From: Chaetorhynchus papuensis
Lineage: Eukaryota; Chordata; Aves; Passeriformes; Rhipiduridae
Length of the DNA stretch: 64,000 nucleotides
Reading direction: 5' to 3'
NCBI GenBank assembly: GCA_013396525.1
Contig: VWYX01000012.1
Coordinates: 578,566 to 642,565, forward strand
Below the pieces are notes generated by a model. That model saw only the letters and a program-made list of their open reading frames with translations. It had not been told where the DNA came from and made no database searches. Of the stretch, positions 39,320 through 51,400 are shown in pieces (positions within the stretch are counted from its first letter, which is position 1; the number at the start of each line of letters is the position of its first letter). The position numbers and the translations under genes were made by a program.

Positions 39320-39770
39320 TGAATGCTTGGAAGCTCGCTAACACAAGCATGTTCTGTCATGGCTGTGCTGGGCACTCAGCAGGGCTATTTATACAAGGGG
39401 GACCCAGCCAAGTCCCAGCACCTTGAGGCATGTTGCTTTCAGTATGTCCTGCTGCCACCTACTTGCCATTCAGCCCAGCGCAGTGTGGCCAAGTGTCTGC
39501 TGCAAATCGTCTGGTTTTGGCCTTGTTCAATTTGAAAATCAATGAGTGCCTGTTGGCCCACCCACTACTTCACTTTGATTTTTAAGTACTCCTTCAAAGT
39601 TCAGAGCTAGTCCTGGAAGTATTTGCAAAACAACCTCATGTCCAGTACTTGGGAAGTTCTGTACCCATCTGTGGCCATTTTTACATCTGTGCCACATGCT
39701 GACTTTGTTGGGGTCATGGGTGTCCTGGCTGAGAGTCACTGCAAGCCCACCCCACCCCAGCTCCAAGATA
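39320..39770. other. GC-richer unassigned block upstream of a CR1 fragment
   Basis: Composition rises compared with both flanks, and several open frames of 70-94 codons overlap on both strands. A TATA-like CTATTTATAC occurs at 39385-39394. It could be an old LTR or other repeat relic into which CR1 material was joined. I do not recognise a family, and no protein homology is visible. Confidence 0.3.
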
Positions 39771-39825
39771 GTCTGTTTAGCCTCCAGAAGAGACGACTGA
39801 GAGGGGACCTCATCAATGTGCAACA
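39771..39825 (+). mobile_element. CR1 LINE fragment, 3'-region interior piece
   Basis: The segment GTCTGTTTAGCCTCCAGAAG, AGACGACTGAGAGGGGACCT, CATCAATGTGCAACA matches the well-conserved CR1 block that lies several hundred bases before the 3' end. The match stops abruptly on both sides, so this is a short truncated scrap. A G6-A6-C4 tract follows at 39859. Confidence 0.8.
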
Positions 39826-39858
39826 GGCAGCTCCCTCCTCACCTTCTTGTGTCCTGTA

Positions 39859-39874
39859 GGGGGGAAAAAACCCC
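39859..39874. repeat. G-run / A-run / C-run tract (G6 A6 C4)
   Basis: Six G, six A and four C in direct succession, followed by AACCAAACAG. It is the same architecture as at 27266 and 40034; the latter lies only about 170 bases away. Confidence 0.7.
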
Positions 39875-40033
39875 AACCAAACAGAAATTTAAATGTCAGC
39901 ACCTCTCTAATGCAAGAGCATAAACATAGCATTCGTTAATGATGTCTCCAGGCTGAGGATGAGATAGGAAGATATTTCAAGACCCAGCTCTTAATTATGC
40001 CCACATTGCTGTAGAAATGCATCTTCATTGGTT

Positions 40034-40054
40034 GGGGGGGGAAAAAATCCCCCC
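40034..40054. repeat. G-run / A-run / C-run tract (G8 A6 T C6)
   Basis: Eight G, six A, one T and six C. The G and C runs can pair as a stem with an A-rich loop. No gene is adjacent. Confidence 0.75.
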
Positions 40055-42440
40055 TCTTTCCTGCTCTTTTAGAAAACTCAAAAGGAGAAGAAACAAAAAT
40101 GTTAATTAGAATCCAAGCAGACACAGGAAAAATGGCTGTTACTTGTTCAGGATTAGTACAGAGAAATATAATATGCACCAACTCCTCAGGCTGAACTGAA
40201 AGGCATATGCAAACATCTAGAGCTCAGGAAGCTACAAGGCTGGACACAGTGACCAAAAGCTTCAGAACTGGCAGGTTCATCTCCTCCCTGTAGCACAATG
40301 TAGCCCTGAAAGAGCATGTCCCCCAAACACCTGTGCAGATCCACAATATTAATAATCAACCACTGCTGCCAGGAATGCCTCATTCTGACATTTAATTTGA
40401 GACATATTTGTCAATGGTCCTAACTCCAGAAAGATAAGGTTAATATTCAGTGTTTGACACCAGCTGGAAGAAAAGTAAGCCTATACAAAGCAGGTCTCCC
40501 CTGTTAAATGCAGAAAACAATGATGATGTAAGTGCACTTCTTGAACTGCCATCACATCTCCCTCCCTCGTCCATCCTCATACCAGCACCTTCATATGCTA
40601 TTTCAGTAGTCACAGCATCTTACAGTCAATCAGTGTAACCAGTCTGCACCTTTCAGTGAATGATAAACACATCCATACATTCCCCTGACACGAATGTGCT
40701 GGTTAGGAAGCACATGTGTGTAGGTTTACTGTTATGGTAATCACTGCAGAATTCTGTTACCAGCAACATAAACCCAGGTGAACGTTCACTTATTACAGCA
40801 GCACCTTCCTTCCCTCAAGGAGGTCACCTGTATCACTTACAGGTTGTATTAGCTTGTAACATCAAGATTGATTTATTGGTTAAAAACAAAAAGCAGAGAG
40901 GAAAACATTCTTTTCCAAACCTGAAGAGTGGTGCTTTGCCAGATTTAAAAACTTGCCAGGATTTTAAATTGTAATAATGCATCAAATTAAAGCATGCCAG
41001 ATGAACTCCTTTTGTATTTGAGACAAGAAGCAGATAAAGGTATTTATATGTAAACTCCAGTGGAAATACCAATGTGCATAAAATACCACAGGCAGAAATA
41101 GGTATTTCTTAACCCGTATGAGTTAAACTTGCTCAGCTTTAGTCTTCTGTTTAGTATATCCAAAACACTTTCCATCTTGAATACATCTTCGCCTGTAGAA
41201 GGCTGTCAGTATTAAAGCAGAGAATGAATAATGCCATTTGGCATAAAAAGCCACACTGCATCAAACAGCCCTCATATAAAACTATTGTTCCAAGTAGCTT
41301 GCAAAATTAAATACTTTACAAATAAAAAGGCAGAAGGCACATGTTTAAAGCAAAAACTTGAAGAACTGATGAGGAAAGGAGAGATAACAGGAGGGTATTT
41401 CATTACAGAAAAGTTAGCTCAGGCTTTCATGTGAAAGAAATCAGAAAACTCTAGATAGTAGCATTATAAAATGTATTTCCTAAATTTGGAGATGCTCTGA
41501 CATAATTACATACAAGTTTTTTCCTTGTCTGTAAGAACAGTGGCATAGATATTTTTTTCTATTTCTATATACTTAGCTGGTAATGTCTAATATTCTTGTA
41601 TTTTCAGTGCTGGTCCATGTGTTTATGTTCAACACTGCAGATCTTGGTTCTCTCTGGTAACCAAGAATTTACAGCCCATTTTGATGCCTCTTAAGGACTT
41701 CTCCAAGTTTATCACCCAACTATTATCGACTAAAACTTATTGCTTAGTACTCTCAAGCTTTTTGCACTGCATTTTCATTTCAACTATGATGAATAATTTA
41801 GATAGAGTAAAATATGCCTCTTCATTGTTCACTCTGTGACCAGTAATTCAAGAATCCAGCAAACCAGCACAGACTTGCCATGGCTTCAAAAGTTTATCCT
41901 CCCTAAAAACCTGACATTTTTCTACTTATTTTAATTACTTTTTACTAGATATGAATCCCTCTTTCCCTCGTGTAGATTTTCCTATTGCTATGAAATACTA
42001 GGCGGTACACAGCAGTAACATCTCAGCAGCAGAAACAGAGACTTGATAAAATTCTTTTTCAGAATGGCTCTAAGAAGTGTTTTACAATCATGAGAAGCAG
42101 ACACAAGTGGCACGTTGTCAAAAGGAACAAGTAATTTTAGACTAATGGCCAGGGGAAAGGAATGCGCTGCAAATTGTGCAAATAGAAAGATTGTAATGAA
42201 CAAAAGACTATGGTAACTTGTTTCATGAAGCCCTCCACACACACTGCAGCTCTCCAGTGACCTCACTGTTACAAAGAGCTGCACTCTTGGAGTAGAGATA
42301 ATGGAAGTAAAGCAGGTTGGTTTGCAATACAATAAAGCTGAGCAGAGTCTCTCTGCATAGTCTTGTGTGACATCAGTCACAGCATTTTTTTCTTTTGTCA
42401 CAGGTTAATGTAACACGAACTTGAAAGACCCTCCCTGATT

Positions 42441-42455
42441 AAAAAAAAAAAAAAA
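42441..42455 (+). repeat. Poly(A) tract, 15 bases
   Basis: An uninterrupted run of A with no recognisable element upstream. Confidence 0.8.
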
Positions 42456-45377
42456 GACACTTAGACACAAGGCAAAGAAATCTATGGTTCTTCACATCTA
42501 GACAGTAATCTATACCCATCCTACCTGCAAGTACTGTTCATCTACAGCACCTAGCATCACGGCATCAACAAGAACTCAGAATGTGACTATGAAAATCTGT
42601 ATGTTGTTACTCTATTAGTGTATATCAAATTTGTGTAAGAAATGAGAAAGCGTTCATTTCAGCACTTGTCAAGCACTTGCTCATCACCTTACCACAGCAG
42701 CAGTAATTACAGGTATGGAATGGTGTATGCAAAGAAAAGCAGCATGGAGAATACCAAGAAAGCAATCTTCAATATATACAGTTGTTAAATATTATAACTA
42801 CACTAAGATCAGCTGCAAAAACCTCAGCTGGCAAGGCAGACATCTCTTTATTACTAATGAGACAGTGCAATTCTTTATAGCGTGTTTGCTTCAAAGAAAA
42901 GATCTAGTTTGTTTTTAATTAGTCTCAAAAGGAGGTTTTCATTGAATAGGAGATTCTCAAATGACAAGAGAAAACAGAGGACTCAGCATAAGTGAAGTGA
43001 ACTAGAACCAGAGAAAGAGAAGCTGAGTGTCTACTGGACAGGCTTGCCAATATCCCAGCAATTCAATGTCACTTAGAGCAGAAGCATGCAGCAAGTGTCT
43101 CATTATATTAAGGCAACTGCCACCTCTGAAGAAGTTGCTGACGTAAGGTTTGTGCATGAAAGAAGCTTTAGCAATTGCTGTAGGGGGTTTTGTTTGTTTT
43201 CTTTAAAAATACAAATAAGAATTCATTCCACAATGGGTAAAGTTAAAAAATGTCACAATTCGTTAAGGAAAGAATGGGATCCAGCAGCAGCAGCTCCTTG
43301 GGTTTGGCATTTTGAGGAAAGGAGTGCGTGAATGGCAACTATAGAACCACTAATCATGCCTTAATTATAAAGAATGTAGCACATTATAGGCAAAAAAATG
43401 GATTAGGAAAATAAACTTTAAAGGTGTTTAAAAGTATATTCTAAAATTTCATTTTAGCAGGATGAGTGATTTAGATTGACTCCAAATTCTAAACCAGAAA
43501 TTGGTACTAATGCTGACTAATAAGAACTAAAAAAATTTGTTTAAACACTGGCCTATTTTGTCAAACTTGAATGACCTAAGGAACTTTTATATATAAAACA
43601 GGTTAGAGACCAGGAAAAATGACTTCTATCAAAAAATTAAATAAACCAGAGCAATAGATGCAGAAGGACATGATAGAACATAATTGCATATAACTGTGGA
43701 TTTTCTCAGAGCTTTTTGTCCTGCTAATAAGAACAGCAAAACTGTCAAGTTTACCTCCACAGAGAAAAGAAGTGAATGACTCTAAATCAAATAAGCAGCT
43801 ATCAGAGAAGTATTGTTTGACACTGTCTGCAGGGCTTTTCATAGCAATCAGTGAAGCTTAGATTTTCTATCATAATTTTCATGAGATTCAACCCTTTTCT
43901 GACAGCCTCGAGGTCATAATGCTGCTAATTTACTTGTCTTTAAAAAAAATCTTACAATTGGCTTTTTTGTCTGAAATGCCATAAGAAAGATGCTGTGGAG
44001 TGAAAAGTTGAAAAATATCTAAAGAAACCACACAGTATACAAATGCAGAGTGCCAGGAATCAATATAAGGACCTCAGAGAAGAAATTACAAATACTTTGT
44101 GAAACCAAATAGTTGCCACTAATAATAGTCGGGACCAAAAATGTAACATCCTTTATACACATGCTTAGATATCTTTCGATATAACAATAGGAACCAATTA
44201 GATTCATGAACTCAGTATTTGAGAAAAATGGTTTCAGTCATTAACTACCAGAAAACTGAGAACCAGTTCTTTTCACTGCTTTGCTCCTTAGATAGGAGCC
44301 ATTAGCATTTCAACAGGTTTTAACATCCCTTTTTTGTTTCTAACAAGCAAGAAAGAGGGAACTCCCTTGTAATCCAACAACAATGCTTGCATACAGAAAT
44401 CCATCATTAGCTAGTTATGTATGTTTTTTCTTCACCCATTTCCTTTTACTTTCCAGTAGCACAAAGGCCATTGTTGACTATTCCATTAAGTGATCCTGGA
44501 GAGATTGCTGGATTTAGTTGGTATCTGATGTAGTCTATCAGTTGGGTTTGGGTTTTGACAGAAAGGGAACCTTTTGTGTCTGTTACAACAAAGAAAGTTA
44601 ATGGCAGTTAACTTGTTTCAGTAAAGACACTACTTCCAGTGTAGAAACACACTTAGTATGTGGACACTGCAAGGCACTGGTAGCAGGCAAAGACGTGTGA
44701 CATATGTGAATTTTCATAACCAGTACAAATCTTAACACGTGCAAATGCGTATTTGCTTTGCCGATATTCAAACCTGTAAGCTCAGAAACTCGTCTCCTGA
44801 TGAACACTCGTAGATTACAAAAAACTCACTTGATCTAGTGGGTGTTTAGTCTCTTCAGATTAATTAATTATTAATAGCTAGGCCATTTCAAAAACAGATA
44901 TACCTTTATACCACCTAAATAATTAAAATCTGTTTTTGTAAGCAACTTCAATTCCAGCTTTAAAAATCCATATTATACTTCTTTTTCTATTCACTGTACA
45001 ATTCAGTTAAACTGATGCTTTGCTGTGGTATGTAGGTCACTTGCATTTACTTTGAAGTACTTTATAAACACAGCAGCAAGCTGAAGCTTGTATAAATTTT
45101 CTCCCTCATCTTGGTGGTATTACAGTCCATTTAAGGGGCTTAACAATCAAAGCACTTGTAACATTTAAACTAAAAAAGAATGAAGTTTGATTTAGACTGA
45201 TAAAATATTCATATTGGGTCATACCTTAGAAGTCTCCAGAAGTTAAAGGCAGTGTGGTTGCCAAGATAGGATAGCAGCTGTATCCACCTATGAAATATTA
45301 AGATACAAGTGATACAATTTGAAATTGCATTATCAATCAGACTTGCTGTTCTAGTTGCCTTACTGCGGAAAAAAACC

Positions 45378-45397
45378 CTAGACTCTACAGAGTCTAG
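45378..45397. repeat. Perfect hairpin, 8-bp stem and 4-nt loop
   Basis: CTAGACTC and GAGTCTAG flank TACA and pair without mismatch. It stands alone in AT-rich DNA. It is too short for a microRNA precursor, and no gene lies next to it. Confidence 0.6.
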
Positions 45398-46491
45398 TTC
45401 AAAAGTAGAAATTTAAATCACCAGTGAAATACCACTTATTTGCCTATTGATTCTATGATTTCTGTTCCAAAAAAAATTTATTCTAGTATATTATTACTGG
45501 AAGTAGCATACTACTATTAGAAGTATTAATAGCACTTTGCAATTATCTCACATGAAACAGTGCAACTTTCAGACAACTGGAATATTTTCCTCCCATACAC
45601 ACTTAGTCTAAGGGGTCCAAGAAGTCTTTGCAAAAAAGTCAGAGACATTTTTCATTTCTAAAGAGTACTACTCATTTCTGAACAGTAGCAGTATTCAGAA
45701 TGCAAAAGCCATTAGAGGCTTTCCCCACAAATTTCTTATTAACAGTAACCTCTAAATTTTAAAAATCACGAGTCCTTAGATATTGGCTCTAATAAAACCA
45801 GACATCAGTGTAAATGGGCTCCATTGATAAAGACAGTTCATTTTACTCTTTAATCATCAGATTAAAACTGAAAGAAATGTCTACTGCTCAACCAATGAGA
45901 ATTTGGCCCATCAGCCTTTTGCTGAACCAAAACAAAATAGAAAAATTAAAACCACATGATTAAATTGAACCAAATGGAATCCACTAGTTCCATTCTGGTT
46001 TACTAAATGAAGGGTTAAAACTTTTCTGTTCCTTTTTTTTGCCAGGTGCACGCTACTACTAATTTTCTTTCTTTGGCCCCTCAAAACCTCTCCATTTAGC
46101 AATAAACTTTTTTCCAGAAAACTACAAGTTTCTGAACAGTTCCTAACTTTTTTCCTTACTAATGAATCTATAAAGTAGAAAAACATTTTTGCCTAAAAAC
46201 AGATAAAACAGCTAGAAGGGAAAAACTGAAATAGCAATGAGTAACGAGAGAGCCTTCATTTTTCTTTCCTACTCTGTTAGAAAGAAAAAGCCCTTACCTA
46301 CTAAATTCCTGTCCTGCAAACTGACTCTTACTCCAATGATCTACAAAGCACCTCACTCAAAAGAAATACTTTTCTACTTATATCTTTTTGTATGAATTAA
46401 AGCAATTGCTGGCTCAATTGCAGTTAGAGTGAGAAAAGGATGATCAATAGTTAACTCATTTAAGCACAGTTAACTATTAAGAGACAGCAAA

Positions 46492-46965
46492 TGTTAATCA
46501 CAGAACCTAAGAAGCAGGATTCGCCTTAACCTTGTCAAGATAAGAAGAACAAGAATTTGTTTGAAACCAGCACAAAAACTGCTGAATCATTCCACAAAGG
46601 ACTGCACAAGCTGCAGAAAGAAAGGTGCAAAGTGCATTGTGATGAAGAGTACTGATCTTCATCAGAAAAACCCCAAGGAAGAAGAGGAGGCTTCCTCGGT
46701 GCAACCACCAGGGTACACAGCACATGCGTGGCACATATGCTAATGATATTAATGACTTCCAAAAGTAATTGTAATTTGTATAACCACTTCTATCCCAAGG
46801 AATGCGATGAATATTCATGAATTTTACCCATAATACTGGACTGTATGGAGTGCTCTCTGGGTGTGTTAGGAGGAGCAATCCCCCACACACCTGGCACCAA
46901 ATAAAGCAAATACCCATGTCTCTGTGTCTGAAGTTTGGAGTGGTTCAAGAGCCTAATTAGTTTTC
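46492..46965 (+). mobile_element. Avian endogenous-retrovirus LTR (remnant), plus strand
   Basis: Diagnostic stretches include CACATATGCTAATGATATTA, GACTTCCAAAAGTAATTGTA, GATGAATATTCATGAATTTT and TGGAGTGCTCTCTGGGTGTG. The last is followed by GAGCAATCCCCCACACACCT and a poly(A) signal AATAAA at 46900-46905. The end region, GAAGTTTGGAGTGGTTCAAG, resembles the U5 end of bird class II retroviral LTRs. I recognise this as a bird LTR family from memory but cannot give its name. Ends are approximate: TGTTAATC at about 46492 is a candidate start, and I could not find target-site duplications. No coding retroviral sequence adjoins it. Open frames of up to 136 codons here are not genes. Confidence 0.65.
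46900..46905 (+). terminator. Poly(A) signal of the LTR remnant
   Basis: AATAAA lies close to the 3' end of the LTR, about 60 bases before its presumed end. This is where the R region of such LTRs usually carries it. Confidence 0.55.
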
Positions 46966-48069
46966 ATTCATTACCTATCACACTTTCAGCTGTGCCACTC
47001 AGTGAACCCAGGACCTTCTACTCAGCTGAATTGCCATGTGCTCATTTGCCCTGACCCTTACAGAGAGAGGACTCAGCCTGCATCCTAGAAACAGGATTTA
47101 CTTCAGTAAAACATTGGCACTAAGTCCAACACTGCAATCCAAAAGGGGCCACGCAGCTGCTCCCCAACACTGGGGCTGTTCCACTGCCCTTTATGACAGT
47201 AAAGCTCCTCCTGGGCCCAGCACTGCACCTTGAGCCGAGTGTGGCTGCTGTGTGTTGTCATCAATGTCCAAGCTGCAGGTCACAGACTGAAGCAGGAAAG
47301 GAGACTACTCATTTGGCAGTTCTGCTCTAACTCAGGAGTTTGCAGTTGCACTCATGAGACTGTCTTAACCTAAATGCCAATTTTCTGTGCTGAATAATGG
47401 CCCAAATTCAATCATAACTTTTTACTTGCTTTAGGAACTCCATGGAGGTTGAGCTTAACCTTTCTCATCAGGCCTGCGGGCATAACTTTTCCTGCCTTGT
47501 TTCTGACTTAGCACAGCATCAGAGAGAGAACATGGCAGCAAAGACTATGAATTAACAGCCTCTGAAACGTCATGTTTCCACTTGATAAGAAAAAGCAACT
47601 AGCAGCTGAAGATGACTTTAATTGCAATCTCATGTAGTAGCCAAGATGATAATCTCTCATATTCACCATTTAACACTGCAGCGCTGGTTTGGCACAGAGG
47701 TCCACAGCAAAGTTCATTTAATATAAATGACTGAACCTCTTAGGGTCAGGAAGGCAAACAAAGGAAGAATTTTTTTAAAGTATCCAGCATGGATTAATAC
47801 TGTGATGATAAAGTAGTGAAGGTTTCTTCACTCTTTAGACACAGTGAGATTCCTAAAATGCTCATAAAAGGAATTTACCACATGAAATCCAATACAGAGG
47901 TATAAAGATAATGCTGGAATTCAAAACCACACTTCTCTTTGTCAAAGGTTATGAAAATGAGACAGGCTGAAAAACTCACAGATGAAACCAGGGGTTACCT
48001 GAGCCCTTGATCTCTCTCTTCCTGGTGCAGCCACATTGTCACAGAAACATTTTTTTAACTTTATAGACA
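46966..48069. other. Sequence between two LTR remnants; no gene seen
   Basis: The part at about 47030-47290 is GC-richer and has a 65-codon open frame at 47036-47233 with no recognisable family. The rest is ordinary AT-rich DNA. I see no gag, pol or env similarity, so the two flanking LTRs do not enclose a recognisable provirus. Confidence 0.5.
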
Positions 48070-48380
48070 ATTCCTGTATGTGTCTCAGGTGTCCCTGTGC
48101 AGGTATGGGGGTCCCAGGGAATGCAATGAAGTTGAGCCTGGGAAAAAGGGTGGGGAAAAGTGTTTCAGCTTTTCTCTTTGTTTCTTGCTATCCAACTCTG
48201 TTATAAATTACATTCACTTTTCCCAAATTCTGCCTAATTGCCTGTGATGGCAGTTGGTAAGTGATCTCCATGTCTTTGTCTCCACCCACAGCTTTATCAC
48301 CTTCCTTTCTTCCCCCATCACACTGAGAAGGGGGAGAGAAGGAGTGTCTGGGTGAGCAGCTGGACAGGGTCACCCCATCA
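48070..48380 (+). mobile_element. Avian endogenous-retrovirus LTR, partial, plus strand
   Basis: The order of motifs matches a common bird LTR. GAAGTTGAGCCTGGGAAAAA is followed by GTTTCTTGCTATCCAACTCT, then CCTGTGATGGCAGTTGGTAA, GTGATCTCCATGTCTTTGTC and TCCACCCACAGCTTTATCAC. After these comes a purine-rich GAGAAGGGGGAGAGAAGGAG, and it closes with CAGGGTCACCCCATCA. The right end is clear because a primer-binding-site-like sequence follows. The left end (about 48070) is approximate, and much of U3 is missing or unrecognisable. The poly(A) signal expected near 48205 is broken (TTATAAATTA). Confidence 0.75.
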
Positions 48381-48386
48381 TTTACA

Positions 48387-48404
48387 TGGCACCCAATGCT
48401 GGAC
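48387..48404 (+). other. Degenerate retroviral primer-binding site (lysine-tRNA type)
   Basis: TGGCACCCAATGCTGGAC begins six bases after the LTR end. It agrees at 13 of 18 positions with TGGCGCCCAACGTGGGGC, the site that pairs with the 3' end of a lysine tRNA in many class II retroviruses. Three of the five changes are C-T or G-A transitions, two of them in the former CpG pairs. This makes the LTR at 48070-48380 a 5' LTR with the start of the leader region, not a solo LTR. Confidence 0.6.
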
Positions 48405-51400
48405 TCAGCCAACAACTCTGAAATTATAAAGGGTTTTATGCTCTACAGCTGAGCCAGCTGGCCATTCCCAGGGTGGTATGCCCAAGCTTAACCCACAGTA
48501 AAAACAGGCCCTGCTGAACCTGCTGTTATATCAAAATATGTATCTTTTCAAATGAGAGTCCATTTGACTGAGTTCTTGCTGCTGATACAGTGTTTTACTG
48601 GAGATGTGCAATGCTGTATAAATATCTAGACCTGAACTCTGAGAAGAAAAGCAGAAACAAGGATCTTCAGTATTTGCATGTCTTTATTAAATGTAGAGCA
48701 CAACAAGTGATTTATCAAAGAAGTTTAGTATATGTGGCATCACACAGAAAACCACTGAGTACCCACTGTACATAGTGGTGTTAGTCTAAGTTGGTATGAT
48801 ATTGCAACATAGAATTTACGCAATCTTGAGCAAAAGATTTGGCCAAATTTTAACATTTTTGGCAACCAGCTTGTAGAAGTAGTTTTGCAAAAGAAAAATT
48901 GGTCATTACTAGCACTGTGATCACACTAAGACAGTACATTGCAGGTAAGATAAGCTTGCTTCTTTTGTGCTTGGCCTAGATACAAAGATAAATTAAAAAA
49001 AAGTTTCAGTTAAGTGTGCACAAATAAAAATGCTTCAAGTGCTCTTCTCTGATTGGGTGCAGGCCTGCTTTGCAAAGCCGTATGGTTTTCAGCATTCAGA
49101 TGGGGACTGTGTCCTGCCAAGCTGCCCTTGTTAGGATTTTTGTATGTGCACAGACATTCCTGCTTGTGAAGCTGGTTGAGGCTGCAAAGGTTTTAATGTG
49201 GGAAGATGTTTAGAAGACAAAGCCAAGAAAGTCATTGCATTTTCTTTGTAAGCTCTAAAATCATCGCAATTGTTTCTGATCAAAAATATCTTCAGCTCTT
49301 ATCTCTGTCAGTCCCATCATCCTCTCAGATTCTGGCATTGAAAAATCTTTCTGAGTAATGAAGAATACTGCAACCAAGATATCACATACATATGCTGCAT
49401 TTGCAAAATGCAAAAATTAAAATTAATAATTTGTCTGGTTTTCCTCCCAGATGTTGGCATTTTTTGGGTAAAATGTCCTGGAGTTGTTAATGAAGTTTGT
49501 GTTTAGCTTACACTGCATCTTTCTTAAAATTTGTACATCAATTCTAACTGGGGTGGATTAAAGGCAAAACACTTGGCAGTCAGCTGTAGCCATGACAGTG
49601 AGTACAGAAAACTCACAGCAATTTTTTGTCTTTTTCTTAGAAATGAAAGTATTTAAATGCGGTTACTCAATAATCATTGTGTTGTATATGTGGTTACATT
49701 ATGGGTAATGATCTGGAAAAGCATCATTCAGGAGAGGGTTTTCCTGACAAGAACCTTTTGTTGCAAAGTAGGCAATTAATCTTCAAATAGACCATGTAAA
49801 AACAGGTGTTCAGTGACACACAGATTGGTGGCATTGGTATAGAAACATCTTGTTTCCTAGTGTATCGGCACCAGTATGGAGAAAAGAGAATGTTTCTGCA
49901 ATTCTCCATCCAAAGCAGAATGACACCTTTATAAATAACTTTTGACTCTCAAAACAATTCTATCTACATCTTCATGTATCATGAAAAATCTAACATTACA
50001 ATCTTTTCATCTGAATGGAAAATGCAGCCTAAAATTAGTTAAAAATCATCTGCGTCTGTGAGCTGTCATACACAACTTCAAAATCTATATTCCTACTTTC
50101 TGTGTCTGAAATAGAAAAAAATAAAGGAACAACATCTTTATATATGAAATATGTGATCCAAGAAGTTAACATGCTGCTCAAGCTATATTCTGCTGTCTAG
50201 AAACCATTATCTTTGGGTAGTTCTGTTCTCCACCTAATTACTCATTTCCACATATATGGATGAAAAGTAAACTACATGCTAATATGATGAAAAAAAAAAA
50301 TGTTTCAGCCTGAAGAATTACATTTTCACATTGGTAAATGCATAACTACTGCTTTCAGACAGAGACAGTTGGTATGTGAATTGACATAATTTCTTTAGAC
50401 AGAAGTTTTGCAGTGGTCGTGGTCTGCTGGCTTAACAATTGAATTGGATTTTCATGGTGACACAGACAAGGCCTTTTCCAGTTCATAGGAGAAGCTGCTC
50501 AAGAAGGGAGTAAGATCAACAAGCCCTGAACGTGAACCTAAGTATAAACTATTGAGGTGTGTGCAGTGAAGAATGAAGTTTCTGTGTATTTAGATATTTT
50601 AAGGAATGCCTTTGTTGATGGGAGAGCCTTGAATTGATGATCCATTGTATTCCATTGCCAAGCCAACTTCTCAGATGGTAAAACATAAAAAACTGGCATA
50701 GCACTGTCAAAGTTGGTAAAGCTTTGCCAATACACAGCAGCAAGGAGAGGGCTTCCTACCTTCTAGCAAGAAAATTATATTCTTTTCCTTTACAATTTCT
50801 TTCAGTGATGCTAAATATTTGCTGCCTTCATTTATTTTCAGAAAAAAAGTGCAGATATTGGCTCTTTTAAGAACAGTAAACTTGAGAACTTATTTAATAC
50901 TCTACATTCTTTGTAACCTAAGTGTGTTTTGCTCTGTCAAAAGGGGTCAGCAGAAGTCAACACAGCAGGTGCAAGGTCTAATGGCCTTTTGTAAATTTCA
51001 GAATGTTTTTAAAATTTATTTCTAAAAGGCTAATATTTTTCTTATGCTTTTCCTTTTGAAATAATGAAATAAGCCAAAATGTCAGTCTGATAAAAATGTT
51101 GCCAAGCTCACAGCATTAGAGAACACACTGTCCAAGCTTTGATGTCTAGTCAAACATCACTAATGTACTTAAACACAAAGAAGAAACAATTTATTTTGAG
51201 AATTACCCCTCCTCTAGGGATACGTGTAGATTACACTGAGTCAAATAAGGAATAAAAATCTTGGAAGTCATCCTTGTGATAAAAAGAACTAGCTTATTTT
51301 CATAGTTCTTCATATGTTTGACATTGGCTGGTGGCTTTTAAAAATGCATATTCATTAGCAGCCCTGCTTTCTAAAATCACTTTATGATCTGGTCACTATT

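Larger units (their letters stand above)
33167..39320. other. Non-coding AT-rich DNA, no gene recognised
   Basis: Short open frames only. An eight-base C run lies near 34480-34490, a 15-base A tract at 37324-37338 and the longest homopolymer of the window at 38392-38419. An inverted repeat GTTGAT-ATAA-ATCAAC lies near 36532-36547. The frame of 130 codons on the minus strand at 38833-39225 shows no family that I recognise. Confidence 0.55.
40055..46491. other. Non-coding AT-rich DNA, no gene recognised
   Basis: Only short open frames. The largest is 137 codons on the minus strand at 41988-42401. It is hydrophobic and cysteine-containing, but begins and ends in ordinary sequence and matches no family I know. 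A 15-base A tract lies at 42441-42455 and a perfect hairpin at 45378-45397. A lone GATTCTATGATTT near 45447 recalls the CR1 tail octamer, but has no CR1 body beside it. Confidence 0.55.

Noticed and set aside
41988..42401. Minus-strand open frame of 137 codons, hydrophobic and cysteine-containing
   Set aside because: No signal of a family, no splice context, and ordinary AT-rich surroundings. A chance frame is more likely.
45440..45460. GATTCTATGATTT, resembling the CR1 tail octamer
   Set aside because: There is no CR1 body next to it; the motif alone is short enough to occur by chance.
46507..46917. Minus-strand open frame of 136 codons
   Set aside because: It lies inside an LTR and on the antisense strand, so it is not a gene.
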